From contig NC_134677.1 in assembly GCF_024713945.1 (NCBI RefSeq), forward strand, positions 2,049,001-2,113,000: 64,000 nt of DNA, read 5' to 3'. The position numbers and the translations under genes were made by a program. The notes under the pieces are model-generated. The model worked only from the letters and a program-made list of their open reading frames with translations. It was not told the DNA's origin and made no database searches. Source of the stretch: Dermatophagoides farinae (Eukaryota; Arthropoda; Arachnida; Sarcoptiformes; Pyroglyphidae). Each line of letters begins with the position of its first letter. Within the stretch, counting starts at the first letter, position 1. Positions 37,463 through 48,237 of the stretch are shown here, one piece after another.

Positions 37463-39823
37463 TTACAAATTGAGATTTTTTTCCATCATCTTATATTGTA
37501 AGTGTGTGTGTGTGTGTGTGTGTATGGAGCACATGCGATAAAAAAGCAAACCATTTCAACGACAATTTTAAATGTGAAAATAATTTTCCAACAAGAAATT
37601 GAAATGAAAAGAAAAAAAATTGAAATCTGAACACTTTTGTGACCAACCATTATGATTTATTGCACCACATTCAAAAAAAAAAACTTCAATAACAAGAACA
37701 AAAAAAATCAAATCAAAATCATTTCAACAACGATCGAAAAATGACTAATACAAAACTCATCGATATACAACAAAATTGCTGCTGTTGTCATTGTTGTTAT
37801 GATCAGCGACAAACCAACATTTTTCTAATTTTAGAATTTTAAGAAAATATACAAGACAAATTTCTTCAAGAAAAAAAAAGAAAAAATGCCTAAAGGAGTT
37901 AATAAAACCCGATACCGGAAATGTGAATACCGTTAATTAAGATTGTCATTTTTCATGAACACACACACACACACACAGACAAACATAATGAAGACCTTGG
38001 GAAGAGTAAAAAAAAAACTTCACTATAAGTGATCATCATCATCATCATCAGGTAATTGAACCACTTTTTTTAACCAATCACCAGAAAAATACCGTTATAT
38101 ATAGGCAACAATGGTAATAAAAATGTCACATTCACTAAATGACTATAATATCACAACGGTCATCGTTATATATCTATTATGCGTACATAACGTGTATAGC
38201 AAACAAAAAAAAAAAAGAAATGATCAATTCTTAGAAAATCATAAAATCACTCACTCTAATGGCTCTTTTATAGGGAGGATAATGTATTAGTTTGAAAGAA
38301 TGAAGAAAAGAAAACAGAAATTATTATTATATTTACCGTTAGAAAATGATGATACGATAATTTTCACTTATTTAAAATTTATTATCTTGTAGAATTCAAT
38401 GAAAATTGATTGATTGATTGATTGATTCAATTCGTATTTGATGATGATGAAAAACGATGAATTAATGTGACAACAAGAACACGATGCAAACATGAATGCA
38501 AATAATAAATTTTTTCAAGTATTTTTTTTTTTTGTCATCGTCATTTTCATTGTGTATGAGAGTGTGATGACACGATGATTTGTATATGTGTGTGTGTGTG
38601 TGTTTGAATTGAATAACAATATTATGCACAAATAATATTGTAAATGAAATTGATCACGCAAATCGTATTTTTTTGTGTCATCGAACACTTTTTTTTTCGT
38701 TATTGCATGCGTTATCAATCGAATTTTCGTTTTTTTTCGTGTTATCAATCATAACACATAATTATTATTATATTATCACTAAGGTTCGATGTCATGATGA
38801 TTGAATTTGAGTTTGACCATTACACTATGATGATGATGTGAGTGTGTGAAATCGAACACATCTGTTGTCCGTTTTGAATAACAATATATTCGTTGGTTTG
38901 ATTTTGATTCAATTTTTTGTCCAAAAAAAAAAAAAAAAAAAGAAATCCCGTTCAAAATGATTGTTCCTGTCCAAATATTGTCATAATCAAATTATATTTG
39001 TGAATAAAATCTAATGATAAAGAAAGAAAAATATTAAACAAATTTTCAAAAAGAAAACAAAAATTTTTTTTTTTACAAAACTTGGTAACCCTTTTTTTAA
39101 AAAAAAAATGGGTAAAGATTTTAGCCATCAAGAATACAAGATTGACATTTGACAATATGTTGCTTTATGTTGACCATTGACGACAAATGTCAAATGTCAA
39201 AAAAAAAAAAAATGTTCAATCATCGGACACATACACAAATAAAGAAAATGCAATTATTTTTTTATTTGTTTGTTGTTTGAAAAAAAAGATTTGAAGGTGG
39301 TTGGCGACAAAATATGTATTTCTTTCGCTTACAATTGACCAAATAATCAAAATGTTTTGATTTTGATCAACAACTGAAAAAAAAGAAACTAAAAACCTAT
39401 GAAAAATTTTCACACACACACCTGAAACAATGATAATTTCAATATATATTCAATATTGTTTCATAAGAATCAATATTTGTGAATTGATCATAGGTTATTC
39501 ACACACACCCACATGATTCCATAATCGAAAAATCTATTGCAACATAAAATGTCCATTATGTGTGCGCCGCTGGTGTTGATTTTGAAAAAGCGTTCGAATT
39601 CAAATGTGTGTGTGTTTTGGGTATTTAAATTTCTTTTCACGCTTGCGCATTTGTTGCTAAACAATCATTTTTTTTCAACCGTCAAAAACATTGTTGTTCA
39701 TTGAGTTATATGATATGAACGTTTATTTTTTCTGATATTTGACTGTTTTTTTTTTAAAGTTTTTGTTTTTTCTTTCGATTAAACGTGAATCTACGATTTG
39801 TTTGTTTGTTTGTTTGCTTCAAC

Positions 39824-39835
39824 ACATATAAAAGC
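39824..39835 (+). promoter_or_regulatory. Probable TATA box of the securin gene
   Basis: CATATAAAAGCC stands about 170 bp before the start codon. A short non-coding first exon and an intron ending at the TTTTTTTACAG acceptor (39961) would fit between. Confidence 0.35.
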
Positions 39836-40000
39836 CAATTGTTTTGTTGGTATTTGTTGATAATTAATTATTTTTTTTTCTTTAAAGATTTTTTTTCTCT
39901 CTTTTCATTGTGTTAGATTGATATTTTTTTTCTTTCTTTCTTGATCTCTATTTTTTTACAGTTTATTCTACGAAATAATTTTGATCATCATCATTATATC

Positions 40001-40498
40001 ATGGAAATTGATCGTCAAATTCGTTTGAATGAAAATGATTTGTCCACTATTCAAATGGGAATCAAACCATCAGCCATGAATATGGTAGAACGTAAAAAAG
40101 TTTTATCATTGATGAGCACCAATACACCGGCTAATAATCGTCGTAAGCTTGGTAATCTTTCGAATACACCATTTCAATCGTTGAAAAAAGATCAAAGCCA
40201 AAAAAATTCGAAAGGAATTCTACAACAACAACAATGTTCAAGTATGAAGAAATCTACTAATTTGAAATCAACTCCATTGCCAAAAATCGATGAAATCGAA
40301 AATGCTTATCCATTGACCCGCCATGAATATCGTGAACATCATTTTTCATCCGAAATTAGTGATTATTATATTCAACGATATCATAATGAAATAATGTCGG
40401 CACCATTACAAGATGAAAATGAAACAAAACGATTTGCTACATTGCAACAGATGCAAGATGAATTATCAGTCGAAGATTATTTTGCTGATTTCATCTAA
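40001..40498 (+). CDS. Probable securin (separase inhibitor)
   Basis: This 165-residue protein is likely the anaphase inhibitor that holds separase until APC/C destroys it. The ATG at 40001 was chosen because a strong acceptor ends at 39961, which excludes the in-frame ATG at 39941. A textbook destruction box lies at residues 47-55, RRKLGNLSN (RxxLxxxxN), equivalent to RKALGTVN in vertebrate securin. Further on, KIDEIENAYPLTRHEY lines up with the vertebrate separase-binding segment EIEKFFPFNPLDFE and keeps the EIE pseudosubstrate core. SAPLQDENETKRFATL resembles the following conserved patch. The N-terminal half is basic and disordered, the C-terminus acidic, as in securins. No KEN box is seen. 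Overall identity is low, as usual for this fast-evolving family. Confidence 0.7.
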   Translation: MEIDRQIRLNENDLSTIQMGIKPSAMNMVERKKVLSLMSTNTPANNRRKLGNLSNTPFQSLKKDQSQKNSKGILQQQQCSSMKKSTNLKSTPLPKIDEIENAYPLTRHEYREHHFSSEISDYYIQRYHNEIMSAPLQDENETKRFATLQQMQDELSVEDYFADFI

Positions 40499-43100
40499 AT
40501 GGAATTTTTTTTTTTAAAAACCAATTTTTACTTCCATCAACACATTCATCATTATTTTCTATACACTGATATTTATATTGAAATTCACACATTCACATTT
40601 GACTGATTTGCTTTATTTTTAAATTATCTTTGAAATAATTGTTTTTTTTCACATTATCAAACAATAAAAATAATAATGCTTTAGTTCTTATGATTCTGTA
40701 TTGAAAGAATAAAATTCAAGTTCAAGTTCAGCACATCTGCGACTACTATTCAATTCCGTGTGTGTGGTGTTCATTAAAATGGAAACCCAAAATGGAATGG
40801 AATCATCATCATTTCGTCTAATTATTACCAGCTTAGTACACAACATGTACAAACAATATATATCCTATATATGTGGATGAAAAACAATTGATTTGACATT
40901 TGTCAATTATACTAAAGACGAGTTCATTTCAAAAGTGTTGATTTTAATGTTCCAACAATCCAATTGTATATTAGTATTATTCTGATGATAATCTAATTGG
41001 ACAGTAAATATCTCTTTTTTTTCTCGAACTAAGAAAAAAAAGACAAAGAATGATGATGATTACAATGAACAATATTATATAGTTTCGAAATGTTTTTGCT
41101 GATAAAACAACTAAAGAACATGATGTTTTTTTTCCAACGAATTTTTTTTTTCACAGCCATCTTAGTTTGTTTAGACGATTGATCGATTATCAACAATGTA
41201 ATAGCATGTTGGGACAAATTATGGTGGATTTTTAGAGTTTAAAATGTTTATAATTTTGTGACATAAACATAATAACACACCACGATAAATGATGGTGTGA
41301 TGATGGTTTTCAATGGAAAATTTTTTTTTTTTTTTTTTGAAACAGAAATCTTTAGTTTCTTTCCAATGAAACCAAAACAAATGAAATTGCAAAATTTCTT
41401 ATTGCAATATGATATCTTGTATGTTTCATTTTTCTCGATAATTTGACCAATGTTCTTTTTTTTTGCATTACATGTGAATATAGTTCTTGTCACACACACA
41501 CACACATTTGGCCTTCTTTTACAGATATATTTTTTTTTGGATCAATGGTCAATTTTGGTGATTCAATTTGATCATTGGAAATAGAGAGAAAAAAAAATTA
41601 GGACAGGATACAAAATGATACACAATCATTTATTGTGTATCATCATTTTATGTCCAAAATAAGAAATAAAAAATGTTAAAACATCTCAATCGAATCAATC
41701 GACACAACACACGTTCACCTTTGACCCGTTTGTTACATTTTTTATTTTATTTTGACCATTGTCACAATCAAAAGTTTGATCAGGCCTTCAATTTTTTTCT
41801 TCTTCTTCTTATTCCACATAAAAATGAATGAAAATCTTACCGAACACACACACACATACGCGTGAAATATTTTGAATTGAATATGGAAAGAGTTTTTGCG
41901 GTTTAAATTCATTGTATGTATGTGTGTGTCATTTTGTTTGACACATGCCGACGACCTTTGACATAGACAATAGATGTCTTGATCTCTATAAAGCTTTTGA
42001 AGAAAAAAAAGAGTTCATTCATACATTCATAGATTAGAATAGAAACCTGATTTGAACACAAGTTATTAGAGAAACATCGAAAAAAAAATGATGTCGACGG
42101 AACCAAAATGAAGAACAATAAGAAAAAAAAGTGTGCCAAATACATGTGTTTTTTTTGTGTCATATCATTATTATTTTTGTCATGAAACTAAAGGGTGCAA
42201 CTAAATACGAAAGAAAATGTAAAAAAAAGAGATTATTATTATGATTGGTCATTTCGGTGGTCAGTTTGCACAAACGGAGAAAGAAACGAAAAAAGTTTGT
42301 CTACCTCAAATGTATGAATAAGAAAGAAAAAGATTAATTCAAGACATTTGTAGTGAAATATCTACGAATAAATCTATGAATAATAATAATAATATCTGTA
42401 CGTACATCATATACAATCTGATGATCGATAACTCTATATGATCATTGAGTAATTAAATATACACTACACACACACACACACACATTCATTCTTATGCTGA
42501 ATGACTTACATATGTTCTTATAATTGAAAAAGAAAAAGTACAGAAAAAAAATGAACAATCCAAGAAAATTTTCCTCTGCTTTTTTTTCTCTCTCTTTCTT
42601 CCTATACGTTAACCAGAGAGAATTAACGATAAACCATGAATGAATATTGAATGAAAGGGTTGAATCTAATGTGTGTGTGTGTGTGTGTATGTGTGTGCGA
42701 AGCCAAGGTGCCAAAGAAAGATTAGATTAAGAAAGAAAAAAAGGATCGGAAATTAAAACTTTGAATGGTCGAAAGGTAATCATAAGTTATGATGAATTGG
42801 AAAAACAAAATCCGTAAGATTTGTACCATATGGTGTGTGTGTATTTTAATATGACTTATCCAGTGGAAAAAAATTCTTTTATTTCTTATGGAATATAAGC
42901 AAAGAAAAAAAATGCACATAATTCAAAATAAAATATATCGAAATATTATTGAGAAAAAAAAATGTTCACAAACTCGAGCAAAACAAATCATTACAATTGG
43001 AATACTGAGAGAGTGTGCATGGGCTAGGTAAAATGTTTGAGAATGAATGTGGAAAAATGCTGGATGAATTCATTTTTTTCATGTTGCATTTGTTTTTGTA
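40499..43100. other. Intergenic spacer, convergent securin and ZDHHC17 3' ends
   Basis: AATAAA words at about 40664 and 40711 are candidate poly(A) signals for the securin gene. The rest is AT-rich with (CA)n, (TG)n and (GAT)n and has no supported frame. A notable hairpin lies at 41601-41655. Confidence 0.5.
41601..41655. repeat. Long imperfect hairpin
   Basis: GATACACAAT (41617-41626) pairs perfectly with ATTGTGTATC (41632-41641) across a 5-base loop. Pairing continues outward through AAAATGAT/ATCATTTT and GGACA/TGTCC, with a small bulge, giving arms of about 25 bp. Confidence 0.75.
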
Positions 43101-45637
43101 TTAAACATTGATTTCATCATGTGATGAACTACCACCACCATCATCATCATCATCGGAATCATATCGGCCCATTGCTTCAAAATTTTCAAATACATAACGC
43201 CAATCATGTAGATCTGGTGATTTATATAAACACATGTTTAAACGGCGACATTCACAAAATTCAATAAAATTTCGAATAAAACCATAGCTATATGAATGAA
43301 AAAAAAGATAAATGTTTCTTTGAAATGAAATGATAATTTTTCTTACTTGTATGGATTATGAATATTTCCAGAACGTTTATTTTGTTTAAAATATCGATAT
43401 CGATCAGCATTGATTCGTTCATTAGTTGTCATAGCAAGGCAAGTTATCTTGATTTTTTTTCGTGAAAAAAAAATTGTTAAAAAAATAAATGAAACAAATT
43501 CGAATCAATTGCTTACCTGATATAATTGAAAAAATAATAGGCAAACAACCCAAATGACATGGATCAAAGCATTGACTAGTGACCATGTGATCCATCCATT
43601 ATATGTGACTACATTAGACCAAACATCCACAAAAGATTCATGCTTTCTATTGGTCATTATTCGATCAGATTCGTTGATATCATCTCGTATGTCATCAAGA
43701 AAATCCCAATCTATATTTATAAAATATAAGTGATATTTTTTCTTGTGAATTTTTTCTCTTTCTGAAACTTACAATGTATGGTGGCAACAATATAACAGAA
43801 TAGAGTCATTGATAATGTAGCAAGATACCAGATAAAATATTTATGATTACGATATCCAACACAATTACCAATCCATGGACAGTGATGATCAAAACGTGCC
43901 ACACAACGATTACATAATGAACAATGTTTCGAACGTGTTGGTTTACGTATCAGACATGTTGAACAGAACCATGATGAATCAAAACCTTCATGTTCACCTA
44001 GCTCGATTATGGTCTAACAAAATAAAAAAAAATGTAACATTCAATAAAATTCACAGCAACAATTAAATCCAACCATACCTTGATCTGTTCTTCACGACTA
44101 TTGGAAATATAACCAGGATCACTATGATAACATTTATAAAAACTATAAAATAAACCCGTCGAACATAAAATGAATATGAATAATTCGAATGATGAAAAAA
44201 CTAACAAAGAACAATAAATAATAATAAATTAAATTCAATTATTTAAAGAAACATCATTCAGAAAAAAACACTTACCGAAAAGAAAATATTGAAAAAATGT
44301 TATGTAAAGCCAGATTTTCGTGGATAAATATAATGAAATGGCCAAAACATTCAATTGTTTAGCATCAAACATGTATCGAATAAGAAGATAAAGTAGACCG
44401 ACTAGCATTATTAATAGTAGAGCTTTACTTGATAACATCAGATCACTTTCACATAGTTTTCCAAACAGATAATAGTAAATGAATGGTGTTAATGCCATCA
44501 CATAATGACGAAATTGTGGATCACGCCATTTCGGTATACGAATCTCGGTGTTTGGAGCAATCTTTATCCTAGCTAATGGTTGTTTAGCTTCAATTTGTTT
44601 TTGATTCTCCATAAACAAACTATGAATGAATTTGGCATGAAATTTGACAGACATTTCAATGGGTGTATCGCCGGCAATATTTTTCAGATTAGGATTGGCT
44701 CCATGTTTGAGCAATAATGATACAGCTATCGGATTTCGTGCCAATACCGCACGATGTAATGCTGTGTTACGATTTCGATCAGTCAATGATAAATTTGCTC
44801 CTAATGTTATCAAAAGTTGGGTGGGATCAATTCTATACGAAAAAAATTTAAAATTTGAAAAGAATTAATCAACACAAAATACATACGAATTATTACGAAA
44901 TGAAGACCACATTAATGCTGTCATTCCATTTGTATCGGGAGCATCTATATCTTGTCCTTTGGCAATGAAATAAGCCACAATTGAAGTATGTCCAAACTGA
45001 GCAGCTAAATGCAGAGCATTATATCCATCACCATCTAATAATGATGGATCAGCTCGATGTTGCATCAATAGTACTACCATTGGAAGATGTCCTTGTCGGG
45101 TTGCCCAATGAAGTGCAGTAGATTGAAGATCACCACCAATAGCATCAACGATGGCACCTTTCGATATGAAATAATTAACCAAATCCAATCGATTATTGAT
45201 AGCAGACCAATGAAGAAGGGTGACGTTTTCATGATCACGTTGATTAACACCATAACGTCCGGAATCAATTATTTTCTGACATAAATCTAAATTTCCATAT
45301 TGTGTTGCTCGTACAATTTCTGTGGTGATATCGCTATTAGAATGTTGTTGATTCAGTTGAGGTATTAGATCGGGAGCTGGTGGTGGTGGCGGTGTTGGTG
45401 ATGAATGGCTAAATCGTTCATTTATATCAGTATCATTTGATTCATTTTCCGAATGAATTTCGAATAATTTATCAATTTTATTTTCAATCTTATCTCCATC
45501 ATCACCAAGAAGATTCTATTCGAGGATCCAAAAAGTTTCATTATTAAAGTAAAAAAAAAATAAAATAAAATTCAATAACAAACCGTATTCGAATCGTTCA
45601 TTGAATCACGATCATTATTAGGATTCATAATCATCAT
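43101..45637 (-). CDS. ZDHHC17: Ankyrin-repeat palmitoyltransferase ZDHHC17 / HIP14
   Basis: This Golgi/synaptic S-acyltransferase attaches palmitate to cysteines of proteins such as SNAP25. Exons are 45637-45584, 45515-44887, 44832-44276, 44200-44079, 44013-43773, 43710-43517, 43447-43347 and 43287-43101; phase closes to 694 residues. After an acidic, Pro-rich N-terminus the ankyrin repeats read [60 protein letters not shown], and so on. Membrane segments follow, then the cysteine-rich domain with [18 protein letters not shown] and the catalytic [12 protein letters not shown]. Two more membrane segments and [15 protein letters not shown] come next, matching the family's TTxE/NP-containing C-terminus. 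An Asp/Gly-rich tail ends the protein. All catalytic residues are present. The ATG at 45637 is the first in frame. Confidence 0.95.
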
Positions 45638-46494
45638 TTTGTAAAGAAGAAATTTTTTTTCGTTTCCACCAATATTATCATTTCATTTTAATCATTGAAA
45701 ATTGGATTCTTTTTCAAAAAAAAAAATTCCAAATACAAAATTCAAAGCAAATTAAATGAGTAAATGTATGTATTATGAAAATGATGCAGCTGAGTTCATT
45801 GTGTCTGTATTGTGGACAGACAGTAATGCGCTTGCGTTGATTCTGAATAAAATGATCCTTTTTTGGATGAATTTCAACCATTCGAACAGTAATAATCCCA
45901 TTTTAATCCAAATCAATCAATCAATCAATCAACCAGTTTTATTTGTCGATCAAAATTATAAATATTCCATGGGTAATACAACACCAAAAAAAAAGAGAAA
46001 GAATCCAATGAAAAGTGATATTATTATTAATTAAAATTTATATTTATAATAGACGACAAATAGAGCATTATTAAGAGAGAGATAAATTATGAAAATTAAA
46101 AGTAAAAAATAAAATAGGTATGAAAACCTATTATACAAATATAAATGTGTAGAGATATTGATGATGGTAATTTTTCACGGCTATATCGAAACAAACATAT
46201 GATGAATCTTATACCATGGATCGATTTTTTCTTTTTTTTTTTGCATAAAGAAAACAGAGAATCATGTACCATCATTTGGAAAGAGAGAAAATCAATAGTT
46301 TAAATTAAACAAACATTACTTTTTTTATAACATTGATGGAAGACAATCTCGTTGTGATGTCGTAAGTTGCTCCTTCAAAAAAAAACAATTTTACAATACA
46401 ATCATCGAATCATCAATGTGCGTGTGTTTTTTTAATCTAATTATTAATAATAATAAATTTCTGGATTTTAAAATATTTCTTTGTTTGTTTCCAA
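45638..46494. other. Spacer between ZDHHC17 and TMX1
   Basis: AT-rich, 857 bp, with no supported gene. It should hold the ZDHHC17 promoter and the TMX1 3' UTR, the genes being in the same orientation. AATAAA-like words occur near 46455 on either strand. Confidence 0.5.
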
Positions 46495-47786
46495 TTAATC
46501 TCGACGTGCTTTACGTTGGCGAACATTTGATCGTTTTTGTTCAGGTGAACTTTCGATCAATTCATCATCAATAACTTCTTCGATTCGTGGTCCATCATCT
46601 TCATCTTCATCTTCATCATGATAATCTTCTTCCTCTTCATCATCATCATCATCTTGTTCATCGGTTAAATCATCTTCTTCGGTTTCATCATCATCATTGT
46701 TACGTTTATTCTGCAAATCTTCCGTATCATCAATTAGATCATCTTGTGTGGATGGCCGTTTTAAAATATCATCATGAGGTTTGGCAGGATATATAATATC
46801 GATAGCGCAAACAATCATCTATTTTAAAATATGGAAGGAAATTTTAATAAAAAAAATAAACATCAGCTTTATTATTCTTACCAATCCAAGCATTGCACCA
46901 AACAAAATGGTTGCAAATGCAAACAAAATATATGATCCCCAATACGGAATGCCATAATCTTCGACTAGACTATTATGGACTGCTCGAAGAGTCATAGATA
47001 TTTTGAAAAAATTAGAAACAATCGACATTCTAATATGAGAAAAAGATAACGATTAGAAGAAAATTGTAAATTAAAATATTCTTACGGGATAGAATTGGGA
47101 GCTTTCCATGAACTGATTGGTTCAATTGATTGCCATTTTTTATCTTCAATAAAACTGACAAAAGTATTTACGTCACGTGTTCCTTTGTATTGGCGAAATA
47201 CGCCATCTTTAACACTAAATAGATGATGAATTAATAGATTGAAAAAATTATATGTTGCATAAAGGATACTTACTGATAAATTGAAGGCAAAGCGGTCACC
47301 ATAAAACGTCCTGTCAAACCAGGATTTGCAGTGACATCGACGGCACCGATTTTAATTCTGAATTGATAAATAAATTGACGAATTAATTGTTTTCATATTT
47401 GAAAAATATAATTTAAAAACAAACCCAAGATCTGAGCTCCAAACTGAAAATGATTTCCATTCGGGTTGCAAAGCTCGACAAGCTGGACACCAAGGAGCGT
47501 GGCTAATCATCATAAATTAAAACAATAGTTGAGATTTTTTTTATTTGAAATAATTTCGAAAAACTTACAATTCAACCATCCATTCGCCTTGAAGCATCTG
47601 ATCCCAATCATCTTCATTGATCACAATCAATGATGTTTTCGAACTTGGTTGGTTCAATTTATTTTGAGCAGACTGTTTACTAACACCACCTGATGTAGAA
47701 TCAGCCGATTCAACAGTCAACACATTGGTTATCAAAAATGATGACAAGATTAAAAAGAAACATTGAGTAGTGAATATAAATTTCAT
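46495..47786 (-). CDS. TMX1: Thioredoxin-related transmembrane protein TMX1
   Basis: This is an ER-membrane protein disulfide isomerase. Exons are 47786-47569, 47502-47425, 47357-47274, 47214-47086, 47029-46882 and 46818-46495, giving 326 residues in unbroken phase. MKFIFTTQCFFLILSSFLIT is a signal peptide. The thioredoxin fold follows: EDDWDQMLQGEWMVEF, then the active site HAPWCPACR (CPAC, as in vertebrate TMX1), VDVTANPGLTGRFMVTALP with the cis-proline, and VKDGVFRQYKG. One membrane helix (YWGSYILFAFATILFGAMLG and on into VCAIDII) precedes a cytosolic tail that is extremely Asp/Glu-rich and ends with a basic RQRKARRD. The start at 47786 gives a clean signal peptide. Confidence 0.95.
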
Positions 47787-48237
47787 GTTGTAATTTGATA
47801 CCAATCAACAAGTATTGTCGAATCAATGGAATTGGTGAATATTCTCAACAAATCTATTATTAATATAATGTATATATTTACAACGATCAATCAAAAATGA
47901 TAAACAATAAACAAATAATAATAATAATGAGATGGATGACGTTGACGATTTAAATATTTTGATCACTCAACAATATTCGAAATTACGATTACTTGTCAAA
48001 ATATCTTAATTTCTTTTTTTCAATCAATCAAACTAATGCAATGATTCAACAATGCAATATGATGATGCTTACTAAAAAACATTTATTAATACGATTTATG
48101 CATGCGCAATTCCTTTCAGGCTATTTACACACAATGAGTTTAACACAAATGAATCATTTTTTTTTGAATAAAATTTTATTTTATTTTTTCTTTATTCACA
48201 AAAAAAATAAATTAAAGAGAATTTTTCATCAAGACTT
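47787..48237. other. Spacer between TMX1 and CLASRP
   Basis: AT-rich, 451 bp. It holds the TMX1 promoter and the end of CLASRP, with no supported frame. Confidence 0.5.

Larger units (their letters stand above)
25927..39820. other. 14-kb non-coding stretch, probably bZIP 5' intron plus intergenic DNA
   Basis: I find no supported exon on either strand. It holds many microsatellites, poly-A/T runs and short frames made from them. On the minus strand an acceptor (ATTTCAG) ends at 25948, so the bZIP transcript has an upstream exon somewhere in here. Much of 27-38 kb is A-rich on plus, that is T-rich on minus, which fits a long minus-strand intron. Nothing marks the promoter. A small GC-richer patch near 32320-32360 may be a transposon remnant. 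Confidence 0.45.

Noticed and set aside
37414-37523. Clustered (CT)22 and (TG)11 considered as a regulatory GAGA-type element
   Set aside because: No gene is anchored nearby, and such repeats are everywhere in this window.
45756-46034. 92-codon frame upstream of ZDHHC17
   Set aside because: Asn/Ile/Lys-rich, with tandem SINQ-like repeats and no family. It lies in a promoter region.
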